DNA of 64,000 nt from Phycisphaerales bacterium (GCA_016710275.1 JADJXS010000001.1:2976001-3040000); one strand, 5' to 3'; positions 25,791 to 35,390 are shown, counted from the stretch's first letter. Notes: a model not told the origin generated them from the sequence alone. Translations and numbers: made by a program.

Positions 25791-27028
25791 TGATGCCGGT
25801 GGTGTTTCGGATTCCGGGAATCAACTGGGACGTGCCCGGCTACGGCCTGATGCTGATGATCGCGTTTCTGACGGCGATTCACTGGGCGGCGCGACGGGCG
25901 GCGCGCAGCGGCGGCAACCCGGACGTGATCCTGAATTGCGGGTTTGTGGCGCTGATCAGCGGCGTGATCGGCGGTCGCCTGTTCTATGTGATCCACAACT
26001 GGGAGCAATTCGGCGGTCGCGGCGGGGTGATCGACATCGCGTGGGGAATTCTGGACGTGACCCGCGGCGGGCTGGAGTACTACGGCGGGTTTCTGGCCGC
26101 GACGGTGTGCATCTCGCTGTGGCTGCTGCTCGTGGAGCGGGTGTCGTGGCGCTGGTACATGGACATCGCCGCGCCGTCGGGAGCGGTCGGGCTGGCGTTC
26201 GGGCGGGTGGGGTGCCTGCTGAACGGCTGCTGCTTCGGCGCACCGACTCCGCTGCCGGTGGGCATGACGTTTCCGTTCGGCAGTCCGGCGCAGATGGAAT
26301 ATTGGGAGGCGGCCGCCCCGGGCAACGAAGTGCCGCTGGAGCTGCTGTACACCACGCCGGGTTCCTACAAGCTCGACGGCGTGCCGTTCGAGCTTCCGGG
26401 GCTGATGGCGTCCGCGGCCGTCGGCATTCCGATCTCGCGCGAAAGCATCGCGGCGGCGGATGGCGCCATTGCGGCTGCGGAGGAGCGGGAGCAGGCCGCG
26501 CGCGCCGCGGTGAAGAAGGCCCAGGTGGATTTCGCCGCGGCCGAGACAGCGGAGACGCGCGCCGCGCTGCTGAAGGCGCGTCGCGAGCTGGCGGCGGCGC
26601 GGGAGAAGTTCGCCGACATTCGGCGGCCGATGCGCGAACACGGGCTGGCCGCGTCGGCCTTGCGGGAGATGGCGGCCCGGCACCGCTCCGTGGCGGTGCA
26701 TCCGACGCAGCTCTACTCCGTGATCATGGCGTTCATCGTGGCCGGCGTGCTCAGCACCATCTATTGGCGCAGGACACGGGATGGACAGGTGCTGTGTGCG
26801 TTGTTCATTCTGGAGCCGACCAGCCGCTTCGTGCTCGAGATGATCCGCACGGACAACCCGATCGACGTATTCGGCGTCTTCACGATCTCGCAGTTTCTCT
26901 CTTTGTGCATGGTGGCGGTCGCATTGCTGGCGCTGGCGCTGCTGCGGCTGCTGCCGCCGCGCTCGCCGCGCGCGGCGCTTTGGTCCCCGCCGCCCGCCGC
27001 AGCGGGTCTTCAGGCGGCCGGGGCGTGA
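25790..27028 (+). CDS. lgt: Prolipoprotein diacylglyceryl transferase with coiled-coil insert
   Basis: A 412-residue Lgt, transferring diacylglyceryl to the lipobox Cys of prolipoproteins at the inner membrane. Typical features: about seven membrane helices, SGVIGGRLFYVIHNW (GGR motif), GLEYYGGFLAA (HGGL-like), GLAFGRVGCLLNGCCFG (catalytic Arg region) and AVHPTQLYSVI. Compared with the usual 260-290 residues it carries an extra block of about 120 residues (about 165-300) before HPTQLY, including an Ala/Glu-rich coiled coil (SRESIAAADGAIAAAEEREQ onward). The insert should face the periplasm. Coupled to panC. Confidence 0.92.
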   Translation: MMPVVFRIPGINWDVPGYGLMLMIAFLTAIHWAARRAARSGGNPDVILNCGFVALISGVIGGRLFYVIHNWEQFGGRGGVIDIAWGILDVTRGGLEYYGGFLAATVCISLWLLLVERVSWRWYMDIAAPSGAVGLAFGRVGCLLNGCCFGAPTPLPVGMTFPFGSPAQMEYWEAAAPGNEVPLELLYTTPGSYKLDGVPFELPGLMASAAVGIPISRESIAAADGAIAAAEEREQAARAAVKKAQVDFAAAETAETRAALLKARRELAAAREKFADIRRPMREHGLAASALREMAARHRSVAVHPTQLYSVIMAFIVAGVLSTIYWRRTRDGQVLCALFILEPTSRFVLEMIRTDNPIDVFGVFTISQFLSLCMVAVALLALALLRLLPPRSPRAALWSPPPAAAGLQAAGA

Positions 27029-27142
27029 CCCCGAGGAAAAACGCGGGGTTGCGCTGGCCGCCGCCGCGCGGACAATCCGATAAGATGTGAGTGGGGCGAC
27101 GGAACGATCGGGGGGAGGGACCGCGCCGGAGGATCCGCACGC

Positions 27143-27541
27143 ATGAGTGATGAACAGCGCAAGATCATCGTGGACGACGACTGGAAGGCACAGGCCCAGC
27201 GCGAGAAGGAGCAGCTTGCGCAGCAGACCGCCGAGCGGTCGACGGCGCGGCGCGGCGCGGTGAATCCGGGATTCGTCGAGATCGTCAACCTGCTGTTCAT
27301 GCAGGCTGCGGCTGCGATGGGCATGCTGGTCGGCCCCGGCGGCGAACGAATGGAGCCGAACCTGGAGGCCGCCAAACTGTTCATCGATCTGATTCAGGTG
27401 CTCGAGGAAAAGACGCGCGGCAACCTGGCCGCCGAGGAAAAGAGCATCCTGGATGAATCGCTCTATCGCCTGCGAATGAGCTATGTGTCGCTGGCTTCAG
27501 CGGCAGCGGGCGGTCCGCCGCCCGGGGTCGCCCCCGCCTGA
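27143..27541 (+). CDS. DUF1844 family protein
   Basis: A 132-residue cytoplasmic protein of the DUF1844 family: an N-terminal charged coiled region (DDDWKAQAQREKEQLAQQTA), then the conserved helical core FVEIVNLLFMQAAAAMGMLV and LEAAKLFIDLIQVLEEKTRG, then ESLYRLRMSYVSL. Common in planctomycetes, Acidobacteria and Deltaproteobacteria; function unknown. It lies between lgt and the VWA/ExbBD genes and ends 16 bp before the VWA start, so it may be co-transcribed with them. Confidence 0.9.
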   Translation: MSDEQRKIIVDDDWKAQAQREKEQLAQQTAERSTARRGAVNPGFVEIVNLLFMQAAAAMGMLVGPGGERMEPNLEAAKLFIDLIQVLEEKTRGNLAAEEKSILDESLYRLRMSYVSLASAAAGGPPPGVAPA

Positions 27542-27557
27542 TGCACGGAAGCGCCTG

Positions 27558-28649
27558 ATGACGCGAAATCCGGGAGAGCAGATCCTCAATGAGCTGGGTG
27601 CGGCCGAGGCGGCGCATCCCGTTCCGGCGACGCGCGCCCCGCTTCCGGACCTGGAGGCGGCCAACCCGTCGCTGCGCTGGATGGTGCACCTGGGCGCCCC
27701 GCTTTTCGCAAGCCTGGGGACGCACGTCGTTCTGATCGGGGTGCTGGCGCTGGCGTCGTGGGGAGCGAGCGGCACGAGCGCGCCCGCGGAATTCAATGCG
27801 ACGATCACTGAAACGCCGGTGAGCGAAGCGTTTCAATGGCCCAGCGAAGCGCCGACGGACAGCGCGGCGACGCCGGATGACTGGCCTGATGACCTGTCCA
27901 GCCTCAGCCAGCTTGATGCACAGCCGGTGACGACGCCGACGGCCAGCGAAAGCACGGATGCCGGCGGGTTCGGGGACATCGGAGAGTTCGGGCGCTCCGG
28001 CGTCATCGGCATGGGCGGCGGAATGGGCGAAGGCGGCGGACGCGGCGGGGCCGGCGCCGGATTCGGCGAGCGCGGGGCGGCGTCGATCTTCTCCGTGCGG
28101 GCGGATGGTTCCAACTTTGTCTACGTACTGGATTTCTCGGGATCGGTGATTGTCGCGGTTCAGGATCTGAAACGGGAGCTGAAGCGCTCGGTGCAGGCGC
28201 TGACTCCCGGCAACCAGTTCAACGTCGTGCTGTTCTATGAGACGGCCGCCGGGCGGCAGATGGTGGACGCCTTCGCCGGCGGGATGCAGGCCGCGACCAC
28301 GCAGAACAAGGTCGGGTTCTACGACTGGATCGGGAAAAAAGCCCCCAACGGCAGCACTGCTCCGCTCGACGCGCTGCGCCGCGCCCTGGCCATGAAGCCG
28401 GATGCGGTGTTCTTCTTCTCGGACGGCTACTTCGAGGACGACGTCGTGACGCAGGTCACGGCGGCAAACACCCGCAAGGTGCAGATTCACTGCCTGGTCT
28501 TCGACGAAATCCTGATTAATGATCGCAGCGATCTGCCGCGCACCACCGACGGCGCCAAGCGGATGCAGCGGCTGGCCGACGCCAACCGCGGAAAGACCAA
28601 GATCGTGACCGGCCGCGACATGGATCGCGGCACGAAAGGGCTGCGCTGA
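27558..28649 (+). CDS. Membrane-anchored VWA-domain protein
   Basis: A 363-residue protein. A cytoplasmic N-terminus, one membrane helix (about 44-65) and a flexible Gly-rich segment (about 140-175, GMGGGMGEGGGRGGAGAG) lead to a von Willebrand A domain (about 185-350). A MIDAS-type DFSGS motif is in YVLDFSGSVIVAV, TPGNQFNVVLF follows, and FFFSDGYFED supplies the later Asp. Metal-dependent adhesion or assembly role, exposed outside the membrane. It is followed by ExbB/ExbD genes, so it may be the effector driven by that proton channel. Confidence 0.85.
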   Translation: MTRNPGEQILNELGAAEAAHPVPATRAPLPDLEAANPSLRWMVHLGAPLFASLGTHVVLIGVLALASWGASGTSAPAEFNATITETPVSEAFQWPSEAPTDSAATPDDWPDDLSSLSQLDAQPVTTPTASESTDAGGFGDIGEFGRSGVIGMGGGMGEGGGRGGAGAGFGERGAASIFSVRADGSNFVYVLDFSGSVIVAVQDLKRELKRSVQALTPGNQFNVVLFYETAAGRQMVDAFAGGMQAATTQNKVGFYDWIGKKAPNGSTAPLDALRRALAMKPDAVFFFSDGYFEDDVVTQVTAANTRKVQIHCLVFDEILINDRSDLPRTTDGAKRMQRLADANRGKTKIVTGRDMDRGTKGLR

Positions 28650-28693
28650 GCGCCCGCGTCAGGCGACGCCGGCCGTGCCAGGAAAGGAAACGC

Positions 28694-29485
28694 ATGAGTG
28701 CGGGATCGCGATGGATCGCATGTGCGGGGCTGGGGCTGCTGACGGCGGCGCCGGCGCTGGCGCAGCACGGCGGCGGCGACGGCAAGAGCCTGCTGAAGAT
28801 TCTGTGGGACGGCGTGGAATGGCCGGCGTACATCATTCTGGCCGGCTCGATCGCCGCCATCACGCTGATCGTCGAGCATTTCATCAACGTCCGCGCTGCG
28901 ACGGTCGTTCCCGCGGAGCAGGTCAAGCGCGTTCGCGGACTGATCGAGGCCCGCAAGTACCGCGAGTGCGTGGACACGGTCAAGCGCAGCTCTACGTTTT
29001 TCGCCGTGCTGATGAGCTCCTCGCTGCAGCACGGTCGCCACGGCTACGAGGCGATGCACGCGGCGGCGGCGGAGAAGGCCGGCGAAATGGCCGGGCGGAT
29101 GTTCCGCAAGGTCGAGTACCTGAACATCATCGGCAACCTCGGCCCCCTGATGGGGCTGCTGGGCACCGTGCTGGGCATGATCGTCACCTTCGCCAACATG
29201 GGCGGCGGCGGCGGGTCGGCGGACAGCGGCGCGCTGTCGCGCGGCATTTCGCTGGCGCTCGTGAACACGCTGCTGGGCCTTGGGCTGGCCGTGGTCGGCA
29301 TGGGTTTCTACGGCGTCTGCCGCAACCGCATCGACGCGCTGACCGCGCATGCGACGGTCGAAGCGCTCGACATCATCGAGCACTTCCGGGTCATGCCGGC
29401 GCGCGGCGAATCGGCCGCCCCGTCGACTGCCGCCGCTCCCGCTGCGGAGCCGCGCAGCGCGCCGGTCGCGGGCGCGAAAGCCTGA
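28694..29485 (+). CDS. MotA/TolQ/ExbB-family proton channel protein
   Basis: A 263-residue ExbB/TolQ-like protein. The N-terminal signal-like segment ends PALAQ, then comes one helix (about 45-67), a large cytoplasmic domain (about 70-140) and two helices with the family signature GNLGPLMGLLGTVLGMIVTF and ISLALVNTLLGLGLAVVGMG. The tail is Ala/Pro-rich. Proton-motive-force-driven partner of the two ExbD proteins encoded next. Typical of the TonB/Tol-like set, but no tonB is adjacent; the VWA protein occupies that place. Confidence 0.92.
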   Translation: MSAGSRWIACAGLGLLTAAPALAQHGGGDGKSLLKILWDGVEWPAYIILAGSIAAITLIVEHFINVRAATVVPAEQVKRVRGLIEARKYRECVDTVKRSSTFFAVLMSSSLQHGRHGYEAMHAAAAEKAGEMAGRMFRKVEYLNIIGNLGPLMGLLGTVLGMIVTFANMGGGGGSADSGALSRGISLALVNTLLGLGLAVVGMGFYGVCRNRIDALTAHATVEALDIIEHFRVMPARGESAAPSTAAAPAAEPRSAPVAGAKA

Positions 29486-29580
29486 CGAAGTTGTTTCGGC
29501 CGGGCCGCCGCGCGCGGGACGGGAATCGCCCGGCCGGGTGCGCCGAACCCCGCGATTGGACCGTGAGTTTTGGAGGCTGA

Positions 29581-30072
29581 ATGCTGTTCAAGCCGCCGAG
29601 GGCCGTGTCGCTCACGCTGAATCTCGCCCCGATGGTGGACGTGATGATGTGCCTCATCATCTTCTTCATCCTCGCCGGCGACATCGTGAAGTCCGACCAC
29701 CGGCAACTGGACATGCCCTTCGCACTCGCCGCGGCGACGACCGATACAAGCCGGCTGGGGCCGCGGGTCGTCATCAACATCGTCACGCCGCCGGGCGGCG
29801 GAGCGGCCGAGTACCGCGTCACCGGCTGGGACGGCGAGCAGATCGTCGATCGCGTCATCACCCCGGATGAGGTCGCCCCCCTGCTGGCGCAGCGCGCCGC
29901 CGACGCGCGGCGCGACGGACCCGGCGACCTGCGCTGCGTGATCCGCGCCCATCGCGACGCCCGCTATCGCGACGTCGAGCTGGTGCTGCGCGGCTGCGGG
30001 CTGGCGAAGATCCGCGGCATCGTCTTCGGCGTTCATGCCGGGGCGGAGCCGCAGGCCGGAGGCGGCTCATGA
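29581..30072 (+). CDS. ExbD/TolR-family protein (first copy)
   Basis: A 163-residue single-pass protein. LTLNLAPMVDVMMCLIIFFI carries the conserved membrane Asp that takes part in proton flow, followed by a periplasmic ExbD domain ending in the conserved ARYRDVELVLRGCGLAKI. It lies 95 bp after ExbB and shares a 4-bp ATGA overlap with the second copy, so the stoichiometry of the two is probably coupled. Confidence 0.92.
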   Translation: MLFKPPRAVSLTLNLAPMVDVMMCLIIFFILAGDIVKSDHRQLDMPFALAAATTDTSRLGPRVVINIVTPPGGGAAEYRVTGWDGEQIVDRVITPDEVAPLLAQRAADARRDGPGDLRCVIRAHRDARYRDVELVLRGCGLAKIRGIVFGVHAGAEPQAGGGS

Positions 30073-30545
30073 GGCGCAGCCTGGCCCCTGAGCCGGTCGC
30101 CGAACGCGTGCCGAACCTGGCCCCCATGGTGGACATCATCATGGTGATCCTGGTGTTCTTCATGCTGGGGGCCTCCTTCAAGATCATCGTCGAGGGATTC
30201 CTGCGCACCGACCTCGACCCGCGCAGCGGACCGGGCGGCGGCGAGTCGGTCGAGATCATCCCGCTGGTCAAGGTCGCGCTGGAGAGCGTGGACGGCGGCG
30301 CATCCGCGAATGTGTACGTCATGGGCGAGAAAATGCCCGGCGACGGGTTTTCCGCGCTGCGCGAATATCTCGACACCAAGCGCCGCCAGGGGGCCGATCC
30401 CTCCAGCCCGGTTGTCATCACCGCGCACCCGAGCGTCACCTGGCGAAACGTCGTCCGCGCGATGGACGCCGCCATCGCGGCCGAGTTCCCGAACGTGCAG
30501 TTTGCCGTCAGTCTCGGCGGCGACCCAAGCGGCGCTGCGCCGTAG
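30069..30545 (+). CDS. ExbD/TolR-family protein (second copy)
   Basis: A 158-residue single-pass protein with PNLAPMVDIIMVILVFFMLG (membrane Asp kept) and a periplasmic domain with VVITAHPSVTWRNVVRAMDA. It differs enough from the first copy to suggest a heteromeric ExbD pair, as in ExbD1/ExbD2 systems. It begins in an ATGA overlap with the first copy. The next gene (TPR protein) follows after 121 bp. Confidence 0.92.
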   Translation: MRRSLAPEPVAERVPNLAPMVDIIMVILVFFMLGASFKIIVEGFLRTDLDPRSGPGGGESVEIIPLVKVALESVDGGASANVYVMGEKMPGDGFSALREYLDTKRRQGADPSSPVVITAHPSVTWRNVVRAMDAAIAAEFPNVQFAVSLGGDPSGAAP

Positions 30546-30666
30546 CCGAGGCCCGGAAATCCGACAGCCCCCTTTCCGTGCCAGGCTCAACCCGAGTTTC
30601 GCCAAGCGATGCGGCCGGCCCCCCCTGCCGGTGCCCGCCGCCGCGCACCGCTGAAAGGAGTCCCCG

Positions 30667-33336
30667 TTGCGCACCGCCGCCCTCGTCATGCTGACGCTGC
30701 TGATCGCCGCAGCCCGCGCGCAGGACGCGCCGGAGCTGACCCCCGAAGTGGACAAGCTCATCCGCGAGGGGCAGACGGCGGCGCTCGAATCGCGCCTGGC
30801 CGGGGCGACCACCCCCGTCGCGTTGGAGTGGACTGCGAAATGCTGGGTCAACGCCGCGCTGCGCTCGCAGAAAGCCGCGGAGCGCGAGGAGCGACTGGCG
30901 GAGGCTGAGAAGCGCTTCCGGCGCTGGGTGGCCGCCTGCGAAAGCGCCCGCGGCGCGGACGAAGCGGTTCGCACGGTCTCGACGGCTGCCGCTCGGATGA
31001 CGCTGGCGCGCTTCCTGTCGCACACCTGGGCCGGCCCCGATATCGACGAACTGGAGGTTTCCTCCGGCGGGCGCGGCAACGCCGCCCACGCGGTGCGACT
31101 GCTCGAGCTGGCCGTGGTCGAGTTGGAGAAAGCCGCGACGGCGATTCGGCCGCTCGCGGACGACATCGGCCGTTACGAGGACGCGCTGTTCGCGGCGGAG
31201 CTGTACGACACGGCGCTGCGGCTGCGCTTCGAGGCGCCATTTCATTTGGCGCGAGCCCGCCTCTATATCGCACAATTCGAGCCAAAGGACGCCGAAAAAC
31301 GCGCCAAGGCGCTGCGCAGCGCCGAGTTGGGATTGCAGCAGTTGATCGCGACCGCCCCTGACGGCGGGCCGCTCCAACACTGCCGCGTGGCGCTGGGGCT
31401 GGTATTCCGGGAGCAGCGCCGCTTCGAGGACGCCGAGCGGGAGCTGCGGCGGGCGATCACGGCGGACGGCGACCCGCTGGTGGCCGTGCAGGCACAATTT
31501 GAACTGGGGCGGGCGCAGGCGCTGGCGGGTCGATTCGCCGAGGCGCGGACGACGCTGGCGCCGCTGGCGGCCCGCACGCCCGACTCCCTGACCGACGAGG
31601 AGCGCGGGGCGCTGTTCTATTTCAATTGCGCCAAGCTCTGGGATGCGCTCTCATACATCCAGGAAGCGGACGCCAAACGCCGCAGCGGCGGCGGGTCGGC
31701 GATCGTCGCGCAACAGGCTGAACAGCTCCGCGCAACCGGCACGGCGCGGCTGGGGGCGCTTGGCGCAATGGGCGGACCGTGGCCGGCGATTGTGCAGCAC
31801 TATGTGCTCGCCAGCGTGGACATGGACGCCGATCCCAAGACGCTCGATCCGCAGCAGTTGCTCTTTGTGGCGCAGCGCCTGGCCGAGCAGGACCGCGGCG
31901 CTGAGGCCGCAGCGCAGCTGACCGAGGCGGCGGCGCGCCCGCTGGCGGACCTGGAGCTGCGCGGTCGCATCCTGTTTGAATTGGGATTGGCGCAGCATCG
32001 GCTCAACAATCTGCGCGAGGCGGCAGTCGCGTTCGAGACGCTGGCGGCGCAAATCCGCAGCCACGCCCGTGCGCCGCAGGCCGCGTCGAATGCGTTCACG
32101 CTGTGGGCGCGGGTCGCGGATCAATCGCGCGAGAAAGCCGACTACGAGCGGCTGGCCGGCGTGCTGCTGAATCTCGTGCAGAGTTACCCCGATCATGAGT
32201 GGCGGCTGGATGCGGCCTGGTGGCTGCCGGTGGCGCTGCAGGCGGCGGGCCGGTACTCGGAGGCGGTCGAGCAGTTCGGCAACGTGCCGCAAGGCTCGCC
32301 GCACTGGGAGGAGGCGCAGTTCCGGCGGGTTCAGTGTGCACGACAGGAGATCGAGTCGCTGCGCGACGCGCTGGAGCCGGCGGCCTATTCCACGCGCGCG
32401 ACAGGCGTCGCCCAGCGATTGCGCGAGTATGCGACCGCCGCGCAGCAGCGCTCGGCCGCCGGCGCAGCGGGCGGCGCGGGGTCGGCGCGCTGGGCCGCGG
32501 AGGCGCGCATTGCGGCTGCGGAGTTGCTCAGCGCCCCGGGATTGGAACAACATCAGCCGGCGCTGGAGACGCTGACGGACTTCGAACGCGTGTTCGACGC
32601 GGGCACCGTCGGCGAGCTGATCGGTCGCGTGCTGGCGGCGCGGATTCGCGCCTATCGCGGGCTGCGCCAATTTGAGCAGGCGGCCCGCACGGTGCAGCAG
32701 TATCTCGAGGCCGTGCCCGTCGAAAAGGCCGGGCCGGTGCTGACACTCGTCGCACAGGGCATGCAGGAGGAGCTGGAGCGCCTGCGCCGTGACGGGAAGC
32801 AGGCCGAAGCGCGGCGGCTGGCGGCCGAGGCCGTGCCGACCTTTCAGGAGCTGGAGCGCTGGTGCCAGCGCGACCCGGCGCGCGCCAATGATGCGCGGAT
32901 CGTGGCGCTCGGACTGGCGGGGATGCACTACACCGCCGGCCAGTTTGATGAGGCGCTGGCGATCATCGATCGGCTCCTGGCCGCGGATGCCAACAACGGA
33001 AACTATCGCCGGCTGCACGCGCTGATTCTCACCGAGCGGGCGGATCAGGACGTCGCGCTGGTGGAAAACGCCCGTGCGGCGTGGTCGCGGCTGCTATCGG
33101 ATCCGGCACTGCGCACAAAGTCGCCCGACCGCTACTGGGAGGCGCGGTTTCAATTGCTGCGACTGACGCTGCGACTGGGAAAGGCGACCGAAGTGGAGAC
33201 GGCGATTCGGCAGGAGCGGGTGTGGTTTCCCGAGATGGGCGGCTCGCCGTGGAAGCAGCGCTTCGAAGCGCTGTATGCAGAAGCGACCGCGGCATCCGGG
33301 GCGCCTGCCACGGCGCCGGCGGATGGATCGAAGTGA
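30667..33336 (+). CDS. Long exported TPR-repeat protein
   Basis: An 889-residue protein with a short signal peptide (MRTAALVMLTLLIAAARAQ) followed by helical tetratricopeptide-like pairs over nearly the whole length, for example LGLVFREQRRFEDAERELRR, LFELGLAQHRLNNLREAAVAF and GMHYTAGQFDEALAIIDRLL. No catalytic motif seen. The start is TTG, fixed by AAAGGAG six bases upstream. Following VWA-ExbB-ExbD-ExbD, it is probably the periplasmic scaffold of the same machine. Confidence 0.85.
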   Translation: MRTAALVMLTLLIAAARAQDAPELTPEVDKLIREGQTAALESRLAGATTPVALEWTAKCWVNAALRSQKAAEREERLAEAEKRFRRWVAACESARGADEAVRTVSTAAARMTLARFLSHTWAGPDIDELEVSSGGRGNAAHAVRLLELAVVELEKAATAIRPLADDIGRYEDALFAAELYDTALRLRFEAPFHLARARLYIAQFEPKDAEKRAKALRSAELGLQQLIATAPDGGPLQHCRVALGLVFREQRRFEDAERELRRAITADGDPLVAVQAQFELGRAQALAGRFAEARTTLAPLAARTPDSLTDEERGALFYFNCAKLWDALSYIQEADAKRRSGGGSAIVAQQAEQLRATGTARLGALGAMGGPWPAIVQHYVLASVDMDADPKTLDPQQLLFVAQRLAEQDRGAEAAAQLTEAAARPLADLELRGRILFELGLAQHRLNNLREAAVAFETLAAQIRSHARAPQAASNAFTLWARVADQSREKADYERLAGVLLNLVQSYPDHEWRLDAAWWLPVALQAAGRYSEAVEQFGNVPQGSPHWEEAQFRRVQCARQEIESLRDALEPAAYSTRATGVAQRLREYATAAQQRSAAGAAGGAGSARWAAEARIAAAELLSAPGLEQHQPALETLTDFERVFDAGTVGELIGRVLAARIRAYRGLRQFEQAARTVQQYLEAVPVEKAGPVLTLVAQGMQEELERLRRDGKQAEARRLAAEAVPTFQELERWCQRDPARANDARIVALGLAGMHYTAGQFDEALAIIDRLLAADANNGNYRRLHALILTERADQDVALVENARAAWSRLLSDPALRTKSPDRYWEARFQLLRLTLRLGKATEVETAIRQERVWFPEMGGSPWKQRFEALYAEATAASGAPATAPADGSK

Positions 33337-33504
33337 GCGGCCGCGGATCGGCATGCGCTGCGGCGGTCCTGACCCGCGGGTCGAGCCATTGCCGCGCGGC
33401 CATGACTGGCGCACCGAAGCAGAGCGGCTGCGCCCCGTCGCGGAGCGCCTTCGTCGTATAATCCCCCGTTGGACCGATGACCTCACACTCGAAGGGAAGA
33501 CCGG

Positions 33505-34224
33505 ATGGGCGCGGCCGGAATCGTGCTGCGGGATGTTCACAAGGCGTATTTCAAGGATCGACTCGAGATTCCGGTGCTGGCCGGGCTGAATCTGGAGATC
33601 GCTCCGGGGGAATTCGCGGCGCTGATGGGCCCCAGCGGCTCGGGCAAATCCACGCTGCTGCACCTGATCGGCGGACTGGACACGCCCACGCGCGGCAGCG
33701 TGCGCGTCGGCGACTCGCAGCTTGAGTCGATGAGCGAATCGGCGCTGACGGCCTGGCGCAGCCGCCACGTCGGCTTCATCTTTCAGATGTACCACCTGGT
33801 GCCGGTGCTGACGGCGGCACAGAACGTCGAGCTTCCGCTGCTGCTGTTCCGCATGGCGTCCTCGGAGCGCAAGCGGCGGGTGCAGACGGCGCTCTCGATC
33901 GTCGGGCTGGGGGACCGCACCGACCATCGGCCGAATCAGCTCTCCGGCGGGCAGGAGCAGCGCGTGGCGATCGCGCGCGCCATCGTCACCGACCCCGACG
34001 TACTACTGGCGGATGAGCCGACCGGCGACCTCGACGCGCGCACCAGCGAGGAAATTCTGAACCTGCTCAACGCGCTCAACACGGAATTCGGCAAGACGAT
34101 CGTGATGGTGACGCACGACCCGCGCGCCGCGGGCCATGCGGGGCGCACGCTCCACCTCGACAAGGGCGTGCTGGACCGGGAAGAGGTCAACACGCGCCGC
34201 GCGGCAACCGCGAGCGCCTCATGA
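33505..34224 (+). CDS. ABC transporter ATP-binding protein, LolD/MacB type
   Basis: A 239-residue ATPase: Walker A GPSGSGKST, Q-loop FIFQMYHLVPVLTAAQNVEL, signature LSGGQEQRVAIARA, Walker B VLLADEPTGDLDA and the H-loop VTHDP. The QMYHLVPVLT pattern is typical of LolD/MacB exporters that extract lipoproteins or substrates from the outer leaflet of the inner membrane. The signature reads GGQEQ in place of the usual GGQQQ/GGEQQ. It overlaps the first permease gene by 4 bp; it is the only ATPase for four permeases. Confidence 0.93.
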   Translation: MGAAGIVLRDVHKAYFKDRLEIPVLAGLNLEIAPGEFAALMGPSGSGKSTLLHLIGGLDTPTRGSVRVGDSQLESMSESALTAWRSRHVGFIFQMYHLVPVLTAAQNVELPLLLFRMASSERKRRVQTALSIVGLGDRTDHRPNQLSGGQEQRVAIARAIVTDPDVLLADEPTGDLDARTSEEILNLLNALNTEFGKTIVMVTHDPRAAGHAGRTLHLDKGVLDREEVNTRRAATASAS

Positions 34225-35390
34225 CGCTGGGCTATGTGCTGCTCCAGAACCTGCGCCGCAACCCGCTGCGCAGCGGCCTGACGATGGTCGCCTTCGCGCT
34301 GCCGATGGCGGTCTTCGTCGTCGGCATCTCGCTGGTGCTGGCGCTGCAGCAGGTTTCGAAGGCCAACGAGGCCGAACTGCGGCTGGCGGTGCAGAACCGC
34401 ATCGCATTGGTAAACGCGCTACCGGAACGGCTGCGGCGCGAGATCGAAGCGCTCGACCCGGACAAGCGGCGAATCGTCGCAGTCTGCGGGTTTCGCTGGT
34501 TCGGCGGCCGCGTGCCCAACACGAAATCGGGAATTCAGAGCCTGGGGGCCGATCCTGACACGTTTCCGATCGTCTATCGCGAGCTGCGCTGGACCGACGA
34601 AGAGGAACAGTCCTGGAAGCGCGACCGGCGCGCGGCGGTCGTCGGGAGCAACGTCGCGGCGCAATACGGCTGGAACGTGGGGGATCGCGTCACGCTGGAA
34701 AGCACGGTGCCGCCGTATCTCTCGCTCGAGTTCGTGATCGTGAAGATCACGGACGCCACCGGCCGCGTGAACGGCATGTATCTGCGGCGGGACTATTTTG
34801 AGGAGTCCCGCGCCGAGCGCGGCTTCCGCAACCCGGGTTGCAACGTGTTCTGGCTGCGCTGCACGAGCATCGAGGCGATGCGCGAGATGCAGACGCTGAT
34901 CGATGAGCACTTCGCGAACTCGCCCAATGAGACGCGCACCATGGACGAAAACGCCTTTGCGGCTTCCTTCACGGAGGCGCTGGGCAACCTGCCGGGGCTG
35001 ATGCAGGGAATCGCGCTGGTGGTCGTGTTCATCGTCGCGCTCGTGGCGGGGAACACCATGATGATGAGCTTCCGCGAGCGCACCCGGGAATTGGCGGTGT
35101 TCAAGGCCATCGGCTTTTCAAACCGCCGCGTGTTCGGCGTCGTGCTGTCGGAAAGCGTGATGCTGGCGGTGGTCGGCGCGGCGGCGGGAATTTTGCCGAC
35201 GGCGGCGGTGCTTGGCGCCATCGGGGTGCGGATGGTCGGGTTCCTGCCGATCACATCGCTCACGGTGTCGCCGACGGCGATCGTGATCGCGATGTGCATC
35301 GCATTGTCGGTCGGCGTGGCGGCCGGACTGGTTCCGGCCTGGCAGGCGATCCGGCTGAACACGGTTTCCGCGCTGCGACGGGTGGGATGA
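34221..35390 (+). CDS. MacB/FtsX-type ABC permease, copy A1
   Basis: A 389-residue permease. An N-terminal helix after LQNLRRNPLRSGLTMVAFAL is followed by a roughly 210-residue extracytoplasmic MacB-like domain, then three C-terminal helices with the FtsX motif (VAGNTMMMSFRERTRELAVF, then KAIGFSNRRVFGVVLSES). It aligns with the permease at 36594 over its length (DPDKRRIVAV / DPSKRDIIAV; RRAAVVGSNVAAQYGWNVGD / RRALIVGRSTAAKMGWKVGD). ATGA overlaps at both ends. Confidence 0.9.
   Translation: MTLGYVLLQNLRRNPLRSGLTMVAFALPMAVFVVGISLVLALQQVSKANEAELRLAVQNRIALVNALPERLRREIEALDPDKRRIVAVCGFRWFGGRVPNTKSGIQSLGADPDTFPIVYRELRWTDEEEQSWKRDRRAAVVGSNVAAQYGWNVGDRVTLESTVPPYLSLEFVIVKITDATGRVNGMYLRRDYFEESRAERGFRNPGCNVFWLRCTSIEAMREMQTLIDEHFANSPNETRTMDENAFAASFTEALGNLPGLMQGIALVVVFIVALVAGNTMMMSFRERTRELAVFKAIGFSNRRVFGVVLSESVMLAVVGAAAGILPTAAVLGAIGVRMVGFLPITSLTVSPTAIVIAMCIALSVGVAAGLVPAWQAIRLNTVSALRRVG

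Noticed and set aside
30667..33336. TPR protein starting at a later ATG
   Set aside because: No later ATG keeps the signal peptide; the TTG at 30667 has AAAGGAG at ideal distance.
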